Origin: Nostoc sp. GT001
Lineage (GTDB): Bacteria; Cyanobacteriota; Cyanobacteriia; Cyanobacteriales; Nostocaceae
DNA: 46,283 bases
NCBI RefSeq assembly: GCF_030382115.1
Contig: NZ_JAUDRJ010000001.1
Location: 158,065-204,347 of the forward strand
Direction: 5' to 3'
A model generated the notes under the pieces. That model did no database searches and was not told where the DNA came from. It saw only the letters and a program-made list of their open reading frames with translations. Numbering within the stretch: the stretch's first letter is position 1; each line of letters opens with the position of its first letter. Position numbers and translations under genes: made by a program. Positions 20,301-29,074 of this stretch are shown here, piece by piece.

Positions 20301-23300
20301 CTACTACCAATGTCAGCATTACCGAATTTGTTCTGCAAACTGCACCAGCTAATACACAAGCTCCTTTACAGTCGGGTTTTGGTACCCAGCTATCTGCAAA
20401 TACTACGACATTGCCTAACTTCAACAACTTGACAGATGTCTCTCAAAGTTTCAGTGCAGATTATCACCGCACGAGCTTTAATGCAGATACCCACTTACTA
20501 TATGCAGACATTGAAATACACAACATTGGCTCTTATAGTGTTGATGCTCCAATGATAGTTGCTGTTAACCACATCAGCGACCCGACTGTTGTATTACGCA
20601 ATCCTGATGGCTTTACACCCGAAGGTATTCCCTACTATAACTTCTCCAACTTAGTTGCAGGTGGCAAACTCGATCCAAATGAATCCACCACACAACGCTC
20701 TCTGGTATTCTATAATCCTCAAGGGATACAGTTTAACTATAATTTGGTAGTGCTGGCGCAGTTAAATCAAGCTCCAGTCATTCAAACTCAGCCCAACAAA
20801 GAAATAATTGGTGGTCAGTTTTATACCTATGATGTTAATGCTACTGACACCGATGGAGATTCTTTAACATATAAACTGCTGACATCTCCAGATGGCATGA
20901 CCATTGACCCAAACACAGGGCTGATTAACTGGAACACGGTAAGCAGCAATATTGGTAATCAGGTAATTAGTTTGGAAGTCAGCGATGGACGTGGTGGTTC
21001 AATTACACAGGATTACACTCTGAGTGTGATTGCAACACCACCTAATCGTCCACCTGTGTTTGTAACTAATCCTGTAGTAGAGGCTTACATAAATAAGCAA
21101 TATACTTATGATTCTAATGCGGTTGACCCTGATTTTGACACGATTAGCTACAGTGTTGTGATTGGCCCCGATGGTCTGCTGATTGACCCAACTACAGGTA
21201 AGGTACAGTGGACAGCACCGCCTGCATTGATTTTAGGTGATACGGTGATTGGTCAAGTATCCGTAGCAGGACAAAATCAGGAATTTAATTTTGCGGGTCA
21301 AGCAGGTCAACGGATTTATTTTGATCCAATTCAGTATACGGGGAATCGTGGTGATTGGAAGTTTCAAGTTTATAGTCCCAGCAGTCGCCTTGTAGTGGAT
21401 ACCTATCTTGCCTATTACGATAATCAGCTGCTTACCCTAAATGAAGATGGTAATTACAAGATTGTCGTTGACCCCCAAGGCGCAACTACAGGTTCCTATG
21501 GGTTTAGTGTAATTAATCCGGCATTGCTGCCGATTCAGCCTTTTGACAAGGTTGTTAATGATAGGCTAAACCCTGGTACTGCGGATCGGGTCTATCGTTT
21601 TAATGCAACACAGGGACAGAAGCTCTATTTTGATTATCTCTCCCGTGTAAACGGATCTCTGGATTGGGTACTTTATGATCCACGTAATGTCGCAGTTGCT
21701 TTTAATGGCAACTTTGATGATATAGAGTATGATATCCAAACTTCAGGAGAATATATTCTTGCGGTACGGGGTAAAGGTGCTTTTAATGAGGTCAACTCCT
21801 TTTCCTTTAATATCATTGATTCACTGCTCCCAACTTCGGCTTACACACTTGGTTCCACAGTTAGTGGTTTTATCCAAAAAGGTGAGCAGGATTCTTTTAC
21901 CTTTACAGGTACAGCAGGTCAGCAGTTATTCTATGACGCATTAAACAGTACTAATTATTTCCCAATCACTGTTTATGACCCAACTGGTAAACAGATAGAT
22001 AGTTTTGATAGTCGCGGCGATCGAGGCCCAGACACGCCGCTATTTTTAAGTATGAGTGGCACTTATAAAGTTACAATTGATGGTTCTGGTGAAGCAACGG
22101 GAGATTATAAGTTCCGCTTCCTCGATAGAGCCGCAGCCACACCTGTGAATTTAGATACTCCAGTTACGGGTAACTTTGATTCGACATTGAATAATTTGGA
22201 TGCCAAATCTTACAGCTTTGTGATTCCATCAGTTCCTGTAACTGCAAGTCCAAATGGCAGACAATATATCTATATTGATGGAACAGGCGGTACTGCTTAC
22301 AATCGTTACAACATCTATAACGAGGCTGGGGTAAATGTTTCTAATGGTTATGTGTATGAAGATCGGGAACTATATTTAGATGCTGGCAGTTATTGGCTAG
22401 AGCTAAATGGAACTGGTGCAACTAATTCTAGCTTTAATGTGCAGATCATCACCGCACCTTTGACAACCACAGAAATGAATCTTGGTGATACTATCAGTGG
22501 TGCAATTGCCAAAAAAGGAGAGCAGGATTCCTATACTTTTACTGGCACAGCAGGACAACAGTTATTCTACGACACATTAAACAGTACTAATTATTTCCCA
22601 ATCACTGTTTATGACCCAACTGGTAAACAGATAGATAGTTTTGATAGTCGCGGCGATCGAGGCCCAGACACGCCGCTATTTTTAAGCATGAGTGGCACTT
22701 ATAAAGTTACAGTTGATGGTTCTGGTGAAGCAACGGGAGATTATAAGTTCCGCTTCCTCGATAGAGCCGCAGCCACACCTGTGAATTTAGATACTCCAGT
22801 TACGGGTAACTTTGATTCGACATTGAATAATTTGGATGCCAAATCTTACAGCTTTGTGATTCCATCAGTTCCTGTAACTGCAAGTCCAAATGGCAGACAA
22901 TATATCTATATTGATGGAACAGGCGGTACTGCTTACAATCGTTACAACATCTATAACGAGGCTGGGGTAAATGTTTCTAATGGTTATGTGTATGAAGATC
23001 GGGAACTATATTTAGATGCTGGCAGTTATTGGCTAGAGCTAAATGGAACTGGTGCAACTAATTCTAGCTTTAATGTGCAGATCATCACCGCACCTTTGAC
23101 AACCACAGAAATGAATCTTGGTGATACTATCAGTGGTGCAATTGCCAAAAAAGGAGAGCAGGATTCCTATACTTTTACTGGCACAGCAGGACAACAGTTA
23201 TTCTACGACACATTAAACAGTACTAATTATTTCCCAATCACTGTTTATGACCCAACTGGTAAACAGATAGATAGTTTTGATAGTCGCGGCGATCGAGGCT

Positions 23301-26300
23301 CAGACACGCCGCTATTTTTAAGTATGAGTGGCACTTATAAAGTTACAATTGATGGTTCTGGTGAAGCAACGGGAGATTATAAGTTCCGCTTCCTCGATAG
23401 AGCCGCAGCCACACCTGTGAATTTAGATACTCCAGTTACGGGTAACTTTGATTCGACATTGAATAATTTGGATGCCAAATCTTACAGCTTTGTGATTCCA
23501 TCAGTTCCTGTAACTGCAAGTCCAAATGGCAGACAATATATCTATATTGATGGAACAGGCGGTACTGCTTACAATCGTTACAACATCTACAACGAGGCTG
23601 GGGTAAATGTTTCTAATGGTTATGTGTATGAAGATCGGGAACTATATTTAGATGCTGGTAGTTATTGGCTAGAGCTAAATGGAACTGGTGCAACTAATTC
23701 TAGCTTCAATGTGCAGATCATCACCGCACCTTTGACAACCACAGCAATGAATCTTGGCGATACTATCAGTGGTGCAATTGCTAAAAAAGGTGAGCAGGAT
23801 TCTTTTACCTTCACGGGTACAGCAGGGCGGCAACTATTCTTTAAGACGTTAAATACGACTAATCCTTTCACAATTACGGTCTATGACCCAACTGGAAAAC
23901 AGATAGATTCTTTTGGTAGCACAGCTGATCGAGGAACAGCTAGTACACCCCTATTTATAAGTTTGACTGGTATTTACACTGTTAAGGTTGACGGTTCTGG
24001 CGAAGCAACAGGAGCTTATAGCTTTCAACTCCTTGATCAAGCCCCTGTCCTCGGTTCTCTTGTTCCAGCGCCCACATCTGCTATTCCTCTTACCATTGGT
24101 ACACCTGTGAGTGGGAACATTACAACTTCAGGACAAAAGGTAAACTACACCTTTACAGGTGCAGTAGGGCAAAGACTGTACTTGGATCTCTTAAACAAAA
24201 ACGGTTCACCTTTTGATCAACAATTTTCCCTCACTAGTCCAACAGGTGTAAACTATGGGATGTTCGATATAATTTACGGTTATCGGACTTTTTCAACAGC
24301 AATTACTTTAAAAGAAGCTGGTACTTACACACTCACTGTCTCTCAAGGAGCTTATAATTTTAACCTGTTGGATATAGATGCTCAAGCCACTAATACATTA
24401 TTTGAGACGGTTACTAACGGAACCCTTGCTCCTTACCAGAGCGTTCTCTATAAGTTCAATGTGCTAAATAATGGGCAGCAGATGTATATAGATTCCCTAG
24501 CTAATCCTGGAAATGTATATTGGAAATTGCTAAACTCTAGTAACACTAGGATTATAGATTTATCAGCAGGAATCGATCAAGAAGTAACTCTAGCAACAGA
24601 TACCTACACATTGATATTTGACAACGATGAGAATATTGCTAAGAACTATTCTTTTAATCTAATTCAAACACCAACTAACGCAACAATTCCAATCTCAGTT
24701 AGCACTAATACTGCAAATACTGCACCCAATATCATCAACGGTAATATTTCAATCAAAGGAGAGGTTGACACCTATAGTTTCTCTGGTGCTGCTGGGCAAA
24801 GATTGTACCTTGATGTCTTAAATAGAATCGGTAATTACGGGCAAAAAATCTATATAGATAGTCCTACAGGGGGAAATTATCTTAATTACGATCTGATCTA
24901 CAACGATCAGAGGGATATAGAACCAATCACTTTAAAAGAAACAGGCATTTATAAAGTCAGGGTTGATTATGATGGTGAATTAACTGGGGCTTATAGCTTC
25001 AGTTTGATGGATTTAGATCAAGCAATACCTCTAACTTTCGATACTATCGTTAATGGTGCTTCAACTACAGGCATTATTACTGACACGCTTTCAACAGGAC
25101 AAGAAACTCGTTTCTATAAATTCACTGGCACAGCAGGCACAAAGCTGTACATGGATGCCCTAGTCAATCCAGGGAATGTCTATTGGACATTGTTTAATTC
25201 CAGTAACCAAAGGGTAATGGATGATGCAGCAAGAAACGATCAAGAAATAACCCTAGTCGATGATACTTATATATTAGCTATTAGAGGTTATGAAAGTACT
25301 TCTAAGACATACACATTTAATCTAATTCTGCCGCCCACGCCTGCACCTACGCCAATTAATATAGATAATAATGCTACTCCTAATTCAGTATTAGGCAATG
25401 TGATTGTCAAAGGACAAAATGATATCTATACTTTTGTCGGTACAGCAGGACAGAGATTATACCTTGATATACTAGATCGAAGTACTGGCTCTAATAATAT
25501 ATACATAGACAGTCCAACGGGTGTTCGGTATCTCAGTTACGACATATATTATAACGAAAGCTATTTAGAACAACCGATCACCTTAAAAGAAACTGGCACT
25601 TACAAAGTTACTATGGATTTTAGGGGTGAACAGTTGGGAACCTATGGCTTTAGCTTGATGGATATGGATCAAGCAATACCTCTAACTTTTGATACTATCG
25701 TTAATGGTGCTTCAACTACAGGCATTATTACTGACACGCTTTCAACAGGACAAGAAACTCGTTTCTATAAATTCACTGGCACAGCAGGCACAAAGCTGTA
25801 CATGGATGCCCTAGTCAATCCAGGGAATGTCTATTGGACATTGTTTAATTCCAGTAACCAAAGGGTAATGGATGATGCAGCAAGAAACGATCAAGAAATA
25901 ACCTTAGCCGATGACACTTATACATTAGCCATTAGAGGTTATGAAAATGCTGCTAAGACGTACAATTTTAACCTAATCCTGCCGCCCACGCCTGCACCCA
26001 CGCCAATTAATACAGGTGATAATGCTACTCCTAATCCAGTATCAGGCAATGTAATTGTCAAAGGACAGAATGATGTCTATACCTTCACAGGTACAGCAGG
26101 ACAGAGATTGTATCTTGATATACTGGATCGGACTAATAACTATAGCAAAAATATTTACATAGATAGTCCAACAGGTATTCGATATCTCAGTTACCAAATT
26201 TATTTCAATGAAAGCAATTTAGAACCTATTACCTTAAAAGAAACTGGTACTTACAAAGTCACTATAGATTTTAGTGGTGAACAATTAGGAACTTATGGCT

Positions 26301-27454
26301 TTAGCTTGATGGATATGGATCAAGCAACACCTCTAACTTTTGATGCTGCCTCCCTAGATACTGGGATAATCACTGATACTTTACCCAGTGGACAAAATAC
26401 GCACTTCTACAAATTTACAGGTACTGCTGGGGAAAAATTGTTCCTTGATTCGCTACAAGATCCAGGCAATGTCTATTGGACGTTGTTTAACTCCAGTAAT
26501 CAGAGGATAATAGATAATGCCGCAAGAGATGATCGAGAAGTCACCCTAGCTACAGATACCTATGTTTTAGCAATTAGAGGTTATGAAACTGCTGCTAAAA
26601 CCTACAAATTTAAGTTAGTTAAGCCCACCCAACCTGTTGTCAACTACACCGTAGGCGATACCATCAATAGTTCAATCACTAGACCTGGACAAAACGACAG
26701 CTATAAATTTGAAGGAAAAGCAGGACAACGGCTGTTCTTTGACTCCCTCTCTGATGCTTCTAATTTCTTTGCCTCGTTGTATGCACCAAGTGGTAAATTA
26801 GTCTCTGATGGCTCAAGTGAGCTTTTTAATTGGGATATTCGCAACAACAAAGTCAATAATATCCTTGATGAAAATGGTATTTACACTTTAGTAATTGATC
26901 CTATTGGTGAGACGATTGGTAACTACAACTTGAGGTTATTAGAGTATGCTAATGCTGCTTCTACTGCTGCATCTCAAGCTACATCAATTGCTCTAAATAC
27001 AGATATTTTTGGTAGGTATGACGATCCGAAAGGGCTGGAATCCAATCTCTACAAATTTACTGCATCCGCAGGACAGACAATCTTTGTGGATGTTAACGCA
27101 GGTACTTCTCCTAACGGCTACTCAGTTTTCTCACCCAATGGCGAATTAGTCTCTGGTCAAAATAGAATTCTTTTAGGTCAGAGCTATACCAGTAGAAGCA
27201 TAGTTATGCCATTTACAGGAGATTATACGATTGAATTCTATGGCACTGGCAATTACAGTAATTCTTCTGCTTACGATCCTCGCAATGATTACAGTTTTCG
27301 ACTCTCAACACCCGATAACATCACTTCCAATTACACATTGGGAACATTGGTTAACACTGCAATCGCTAAAAAAGGAGAAGTTGATACCTACAGCTTCACA
27401 GGCACAATTGGACAGAAATTGTACTTTGATTATGTAGTTGCAGCTTGCAAATGA
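14369..27454 (+). CDS. Giant protein, segment 2: Ig-like units, cadherin, He_PIG and PPC repeats
   Basis: 4,361 residues. 14,450-15,040 encodes a beta-rich, Asn-rich stretch (ANNGNINLSN, SAGDITYNG) like a solenoid adhesin. About 15,047-19,110 holds five units of 924-930 bases. Each has an Ig-like domain (FDPTITGTVTD, DGSFSFNRTQLE), a second one (ITGNAEAGATVQLFNNGQ) and a third (LNTPVDTAPL, LTGSINGTGS); the fifth keeps only the first domain. A cadherin domain lies at about 19,380-19,675 (SIAENSPNGTLIGEL), then a CADG-like domain and, at about 20,770-21,030, an He_PIG domain. From about 21,230 to the end are PPC-type beta-sandwich repeats (KGEQDSYTFTGTAGQQLFYD). It runs off frame at about 27445, giving the spurious ending AACK. 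Confidence 0.85.
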   Translation: MAQQTITVPAYADIKLVELNRRIPAGTPTVTFNISQNPINNANDWTNKFPPPGTTSNPKVVRVIGGGLNVPANLSLSNYVITVDQGDINFNGNGQNLNNVVLIANNGNINLSNVQSRDLSVFASSSINMNAGARFAGYTTIANGSSGGNITFNGATTTTSTTDNLKVISAGDITYNGASDTRGLFLSVKNFIFNGSSTLYGSISAKGNIIFNGQATVIGVAELMPDITPPIISATLARDTAPFGQTNQDFITFDPTITGTVTDINPILEFRAGFNNTPSANYTNVTAQSNSDGSFSFTRSQLETIYGSTLGDGIYTLHLQAKDLYGNLSNTFDIQFTLDTITPSPSNLDLLATDDSGASNTDNITNKSTPHITGNAEIGAVVQLFNNGQTIGQATANNTGVWQIVTSPLTDGVYNLTAKANDIAGNVSNLSTALNITIDSTLPLLTLNTPVDTAPLTPGARLTGRVDGTGSAVTALSYHFDNLASVTVPFNATTGAFDQSFSLTGLANGAHTLTITATDTAGNIKTIQYAVAVVIDQDAPVISATLVRDTAPANTTNTDKITFDPSITGTVTDVNQVVSFRAGFNNPNVTNFVNVLPARQSDGSFSFSRPQLEQIYGGTLPDGQHILYLQATDSYGNTSSVFAVAFTLDTVTPAPTLKLSTASDSGFNNSDRLTNDATPTIVGIAEVGASVQLFNNGQQIGQTTVSADGTWQITTSSLTDGIHSLSAAVTDIAGNTNTSLTSLVVTVDTALPQLTLNTPLDQTPLRRGDKITGSINGTGSSVISLSYRFNNQSEIPIAYNSTEAFDQELDLTGLGNGSHVLTIVAIDAAGNLLTTQYNVTVQLDEAAPVITAALTNDTAPSGTTNSDRITFDPAIRGNIVDTSRVVEFRAGFDNTQIANFVDVLRQLNSDGTFSFDRSQLTAIYGSSIPDGVHTLHLVAEDEFGNLSQVYNFTFTLDTTTPAPNNLDLPASNDSGTSNTDNITLDPSSSITGNAEAGATVQLVNSNGGQILGQATADANGVWQITTNNLADGTYNLNAIATDIAGNLSSVSAITITIDSTAPTLALTTPVDTAPLKQGARLVGSASGTGSSISALNYSFDNQAAIPLFFNLDGSFNQQLDFRGIANGDRVLTITTTDIAGNITTQQYNVTVNLDSEAPIITANLLRDTAQGGNTNSDRITFDPTIVGTVTDTNRVVELRVGLNDTLAANYVDITAQIQPDSSFTLNRTQLETILGNTLTDGVHTLYLVAKDEFDNISPTFEYTFTLDTSTLTPSNLDLTPNSDLGVSNSDDITNVSNPTITGNAEAGATIQLFHSGQVLGSATTDSTGTWQIVTSELTDGTYNLTAVATDIAGNVSNESAPLQVIIDKVIPQLTLSTPVDTAPLVTGANLTGSINGTGSAVASLRYRFDNLEEINVDFDATGGFNQQLDLTGLSHGTHILTLIASDIAGNLTTVTYNIKINNDTIAPVIAAVLSNDTAPGGTINSDKITADPAINGTVTDISRVISLRAGFNNTLAANFVDVIAQLNTDGSFSFNRTQLEAIYGSSLPDGAHTLRLIASDEFGNTSNAFSFTFTLDTSVTQPVFNLDATSDSGIVGDKKTKFDTVTLTGLTDPGVTLSLEATNTTISADNTGKFTFTNVSLVAGVNSFTVKATDIAGNQRTYATTIYRFSAPTAIKLTANSIAENSPNGTLIGELSSIDPDTSDSHTYSLVDDAHGRFQIVGNSLKVANNTLINYENQSQHTIVVRSTDAQGLSTTQEITVNVTNINETPSFTSTPIITTIEFGSTYTYNITTIDPDAGDTRIITATGVPSWLIFTDNGDGTAALTGTSNENQLGLFNIAFTVKDAGGLGTTQNIILGSQISLTEETDFTATRSLPLVIPATPSILSFKIDKSFDISDPNAINDAFEVALVDANGNSLVHTIASGRDAFFNLTEGEDVALGAGAIYNSTDRTVSLNLTGVKPGNATLIFRLVNNDTDTTTNVSITEFVLQTAPANTQAPLQSGFGTQLSANTTTLPNFNNLTDVSQSFSADYHRTSFNADTHLLYADIEIHNIGSYSVDAPMIVAVNHISDPTVVLRNPDGFTPEGIPYYNFSNLVAGGKLDPNESTTQRSLVFYNPQGIQFNYNLVVLAQLNQAPVIQTQPNKEIIGGQFYTYDVNATDTDGDSLTYKLLTSPDGMTIDPNTGLINWNTVSSNIGNQVISLEVSDGRGGSITQDYTLSVIATPPNRPPVFVTNPVVEAYINKQYTYDSNAVDPDFDTISYSVVIGPDGLLIDPTTGKVQWTAPPALILGDTVIGQVSVAGQNQEFNFAGQAGQRIYFDPIQYTGNRGDWKFQVYSPSSRLVVDTYLAYYDNQLLTLNEDGNYKIVVDPQGATTGSYGFSVINPALLPIQPFDKVVNDRLNPGTADRVYRFNATQGQKLYFDYLSRVNGSLDWVLYDPRNVAVAFNGNFDDIEYDIQTSGEYILAVRGKGAFNEVNSFSFNIIDSLLPTSAYTLGSTVSGFIQKGEQDSFTFTGTAGQQLFYDALNSTNYFPITVYDPTGKQIDSFDSRGDRGPDTPLFLSMSGTYKVTIDGSGEATGDYKFRFLDRAAATPVNLDTPVTGNFDSTLNNLDAKSYSFVIPSVPVTASPNGRQYIYIDGTGGTAYNRYNIYNEAGVNVSNGYVYEDRELYLDAGSYWLELNGTGATNSSFNVQIITAPLTTTEMNLGDTISGAIAKKGEQDSYTFTGTAGQQLFYDTLNSTNYFPITVYDPTGKQIDSFDSRGDRGPDTPLFLSMSGTYKVTVDGSGEATGDYKFRFLDRAAATPVNLDTPVTGNFDSTLNNLDAKSYSFVIPSVPVTASPNGRQYIYIDGTGGTAYNRYNIYNEAGVNVSNGYVYEDRELYLDAGSYWLELNGTGATNSSFNVQIITAPLTTTEMNLGDTISGAIAKKGEQDSYTFTGTAGQQLFYDTLNSTNYFPITVYDPTGKQIDSFDSRGDRGSDTPLFLSMSGTYKVTIDGSGEATGDYKFRFLDRAAATPVNLDTPVTGNFDSTLNNLDAKSYSFVIPSVPVTASPNGRQYIYIDGTGGTAYNRYNIYNEAGVNVSNGYVYEDRELYLDAGSYWLELNGTGATNSSFNVQIITAPLTTTAMNLGDTISGAIAKKGEQDSFTFTGTAGRQLFFKTLNTTNPFTITVYDPTGKQIDSFGSTADRGTASTPLFISLTGIYTVKVDGSGEATGAYSFQLLDQAPVLGSLVPAPTSAIPLTIGTPVSGNITTSGQKVNYTFTGAVGQRLYLDLLNKNGSPFDQQFSLTSPTGVNYGMFDIIYGYRTFSTAITLKEAGTYTLTVSQGAYNFNLLDIDAQATNTLFETVTNGTLAPYQSVLYKFNVLNNGQQMYIDSLANPGNVYWKLLNSSNTRIIDLSAGIDQEVTLATDTYTLIFDNDENIAKNYSFNLIQTPTNATIPISVSTNTANTAPNIINGNISIKGEVDTYSFSGAAGQRLYLDVLNRIGNYGQKIYIDSPTGGNYLNYDLIYNDQRDIEPITLKETGIYKVRVDYDGELTGAYSFSLMDLDQAIPLTFDTIVNGASTTGIITDTLSTGQETRFYKFTGTAGTKLYMDALVNPGNVYWTLFNSSNQRVMDDAARNDQEITLVDDTYILAIRGYESTSKTYTFNLILPPTPAPTPINIDNNATPNSVLGNVIVKGQNDIYTFVGTAGQRLYLDILDRSTGSNNIYIDSPTGVRYLSYDIYYNESYLEQPITLKETGTYKVTMDFRGEQLGTYGFSLMDMDQAIPLTFDTIVNGASTTGIITDTLSTGQETRFYKFTGTAGTKLYMDALVNPGNVYWTLFNSSNQRVMDDAARNDQEITLADDTYTLAIRGYENAAKTYNFNLILPPTPAPTPINTGDNATPNPVSGNVIVKGQNDVYTFTGTAGQRLYLDILDRTNNYSKNIYIDSPTGIRYLSYQIYFNESNLEPITLKETGTYKVTIDFSGEQLGTYGFSLMDMDQATPLTFDAASLDTGIITDTLPSGQNTHFYKFTGTAGEKLFLDSLQDPGNVYWTLFNSSNQRIIDNAARDDREVTLATDTYVLAIRGYETAAKTYKFKLVKPTQPVVNYTVGDTINSSITRPGQNDSYKFEGKAGQRLFFDSLSDASNFFASLYAPSGKLVSDGSSELFNWDIRNNKVNNILDENGIYTLVIDPIGETIGNYNLRLLEYANAASTAASQATSIALNTDIFGRYDDPKGLESNLYKFTASAGQTIFVDVNAGTSPNGYSVFSPNGELVSGQNRILLGQSYTSRSIVMPFTGDYTIEFYGTGNYSNSSAYDPRNDYSFRLSTPDNITSNYTLGTLVNTAIAKKGEVDTYSFTGTIGQKLYFDYVVAACK
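15047..19110 (+). repeat. Five Ig-like protein repeat units, about 927 bp each
   Basis: The marker D-T-A (GATACTGC and variants) recurs at 15083, 16013, 16937, 17867 and 18794, a spacing of 930, 924, 930 and 927 bases. The units have diverged at the DNA level but are conserved in protein, so they are old repeats under selection. Confidence 0.85.
21884..23791 (+). repeat. Three nearly identical 636-bp tandem repeats (PPC domains)
   Basis: The codons for E-Q-D in KGEQDS lie at 21884, 22520, 23156 and 23792, exactly 636 bases (212 codons) apart. Copies 2 and 3 differ at only a handful of positions, including at synonymous sites, so the duplication is recent. A fourth copy begins at 23792 and soon diverges. 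Confidence 0.9.
24380..26640 (+). repeat. Four 640-660-bp PPC repeats, two sharing a near-identical patch
   Basis: The N-P-G-N-V-Y-W motif (D-P-G in the last) recurs at 24503, 25166, 25817 and 26459, giving units of 663, 651 and 642 bases. Between units 2 and 3, a patch of roughly 240 bases (25020-25257 against 25671-25908) is almost identical, while the rest of the unit has diverged. Confidence 0.8.
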
Positions 27455-29045
27455 GAGGCTGAAATTCTATAGTCCAACAGGAGTTTTGTTGAACGAAAGA
27501 TTTTTGAACAGTGGCGACTTCTTACCAGAAACCTTAAAAGAAAATGGTATTTATCGGATTGAGATTTCTGGTGATAACGGAACAACAGGAGCTTATGGAT
27601 TTACTTTGAGCGATCGCAATGATGTATCTATTCCAGCAATCACTCTCGGCACCGCAATTGTAGATACAGTAAATAGCAACAACACCAAGCTCTACAAAAT
27701 CAACGGTACTCAAGGACAAATTCTCAACTTCGATTTAGCTGCTCCCATCTGGACAGGCGCAAATTGGGTACTTTATGACCCCGCAGGTATAGCAATCTCC
27801 TCTACTTCTGTATCTAGTCCCGACTTCAAAATTACCTTGCCATCAACAGGGCTATTCACCCTTGCAATTGGTGGAGTAAATTCCCAAAACCTGAACTACA
27901 ATTTCACAGTTAATAATATTGCGCCTTCACCCTTAATTAATAGTGGTTTAAATACATTACAAAGTGGAACTTTAACAGCAAGTACACCAGTTAATTACAC
28001 TTTTACCGCCACCGCAGGTACGCAAATTTTCTACGATGGGCAAGATGACAGTACTAATGGATATATCCGAGGCAGGATTTACGATCCAAACGGAGTGATA
28101 ATCGCTGACAACTTGGATCTGCGCTACGACTTTGCGCCAATTTTACTGAAAGAAACAGGTAATTACAAATTCCAGACTTATAGTTACTACGGTAATATAA
28201 CAGGTAATTACAAATACAATCTTTTAGAAATGCCTAATAGTTTCCGTTCACCTGCGGCAACTTATTTAGCCTTCAATGGGATAGAAACAGGCACGCTCAA
28301 TAGTGGAGAAGCTAAGGTATTTACCTTCCAGAACTTTGTCGGTACAAAAGTTCTATTCAACGGTATGGTTGGATATGGAGTCAATGCTTATCTCTATGAC
28401 CCTAGCGGCAATCTAGTAATGAACTTTGGCAACTTTCAATACACTGATTCTGCTCAATATGTATTGACACAAGAAGGTCTATATCACTTAGCGATTGCAG
28501 GTGACTCTGGAGCAAATCGCAACTATAGTTTCCAGATGTTAGACGCGAGCAGTGCGCCTCCAGTCGAATATAACTTACCAACTACAGGCTCGTTGGATAA
28601 TGGACAAAAGGATGTCTTTTATAAAATAAATGCCACAGCAGGAAAGCGGTTATATTTTGATAATCTATCAGCTACTACTACCACAGATATCAACCGATTC
28701 ACTTGGGGACTTTATGCACCCGATGGTAGCTATGTAAGTAGTACTAACAATTATATCTACAATGATTTTCAATACGACTTCACGAATAGTGGCGAATACA
28801 CCCTTGTCATTCGAGGACAAGCCGTAACCGATAAATTAGACTACAAGTTCCGAGTTATACAAACAGATATCAGCAACGCCAGAGACATCATCACCCCTGG
28901 TGTAGGCAAATCTAATGATCAATTAGATGACGGATCTCTAGCAACTGTAGCGGTTAAACTGCAAGCAAAAGATGGTAAAGGGGGAGTGTTTTCCAAGACT
29001 ATAACATCAAAGTCTTTGCTGACCCCGATAATACCAATCCTGTAA
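27438..29045 (+). CDS. Giant protein, segment 3: further PPC-type repeats
   Basis: 535 residues as read. The real frame joins segment 2 through VVAAANERLKFYSPTGVLL once the extra T at about 27445 is removed. At least five more PPC-like domains follow, with landmarks such as TLKENGIYRIEISGDNGTTG, LKETGNYKFQTYSYYG and KRLYFDNLSATTT. The frame is lost again at about 28990; the true continuation reads DYNIKVFADPDNTNPVITST in another frame, and the last 18 residues as listed (from SKTITSKSLL) are not real. Confidence 0.8.
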   Translation: MQLANERLKFYSPTGVLLNERFLNSGDFLPETLKENGIYRIEISGDNGTTGAYGFTLSDRNDVSIPAITLGTAIVDTVNSNNTKLYKINGTQGQILNFDLAAPIWTGANWVLYDPAGIAISSTSVSSPDFKITLPSTGLFTLAIGGVNSQNLNYNFTVNNIAPSPLINSGLNTLQSGTLTASTPVNYTFTATAGTQIFYDGQDDSTNGYIRGRIYDPNGVIIADNLDLRYDFAPILLKETGNYKFQTYSYYGNITGNYKYNLLEMPNSFRSPAATYLAFNGIETGTLNSGEAKVFTFQNFVGTKVLFNGMVGYGVNAYLYDPSGNLVMNFGNFQYTDSAQYVLTQEGLYHLAIAGDSGANRNYSFQMLDASSAPPVEYNLPTTGSLDNGQKDVFYKINATAGKRLYFDNLSATTTTDINRFTWGLYAPDGSYVSSTNNYIYNDFQYDFTNSGEYTLVIRGQAVTDKLDYKFRVIQTDISNARDIITPGVGKSNDQLDDGSLATVAVKLQAKDGKGGVFSKTITSKSLLTPIIPIL

Positions 29046-29074
29046 TTACCAGCACACCTGACACCAATTACAGT

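Noticed and set aside
21884..23791. Evenly spaced repeats that might suggest a CRISPR or satellite array
   Set aside because: The period is 636 bases, entirely coding and in frame, with PPC-domain protein sequence.
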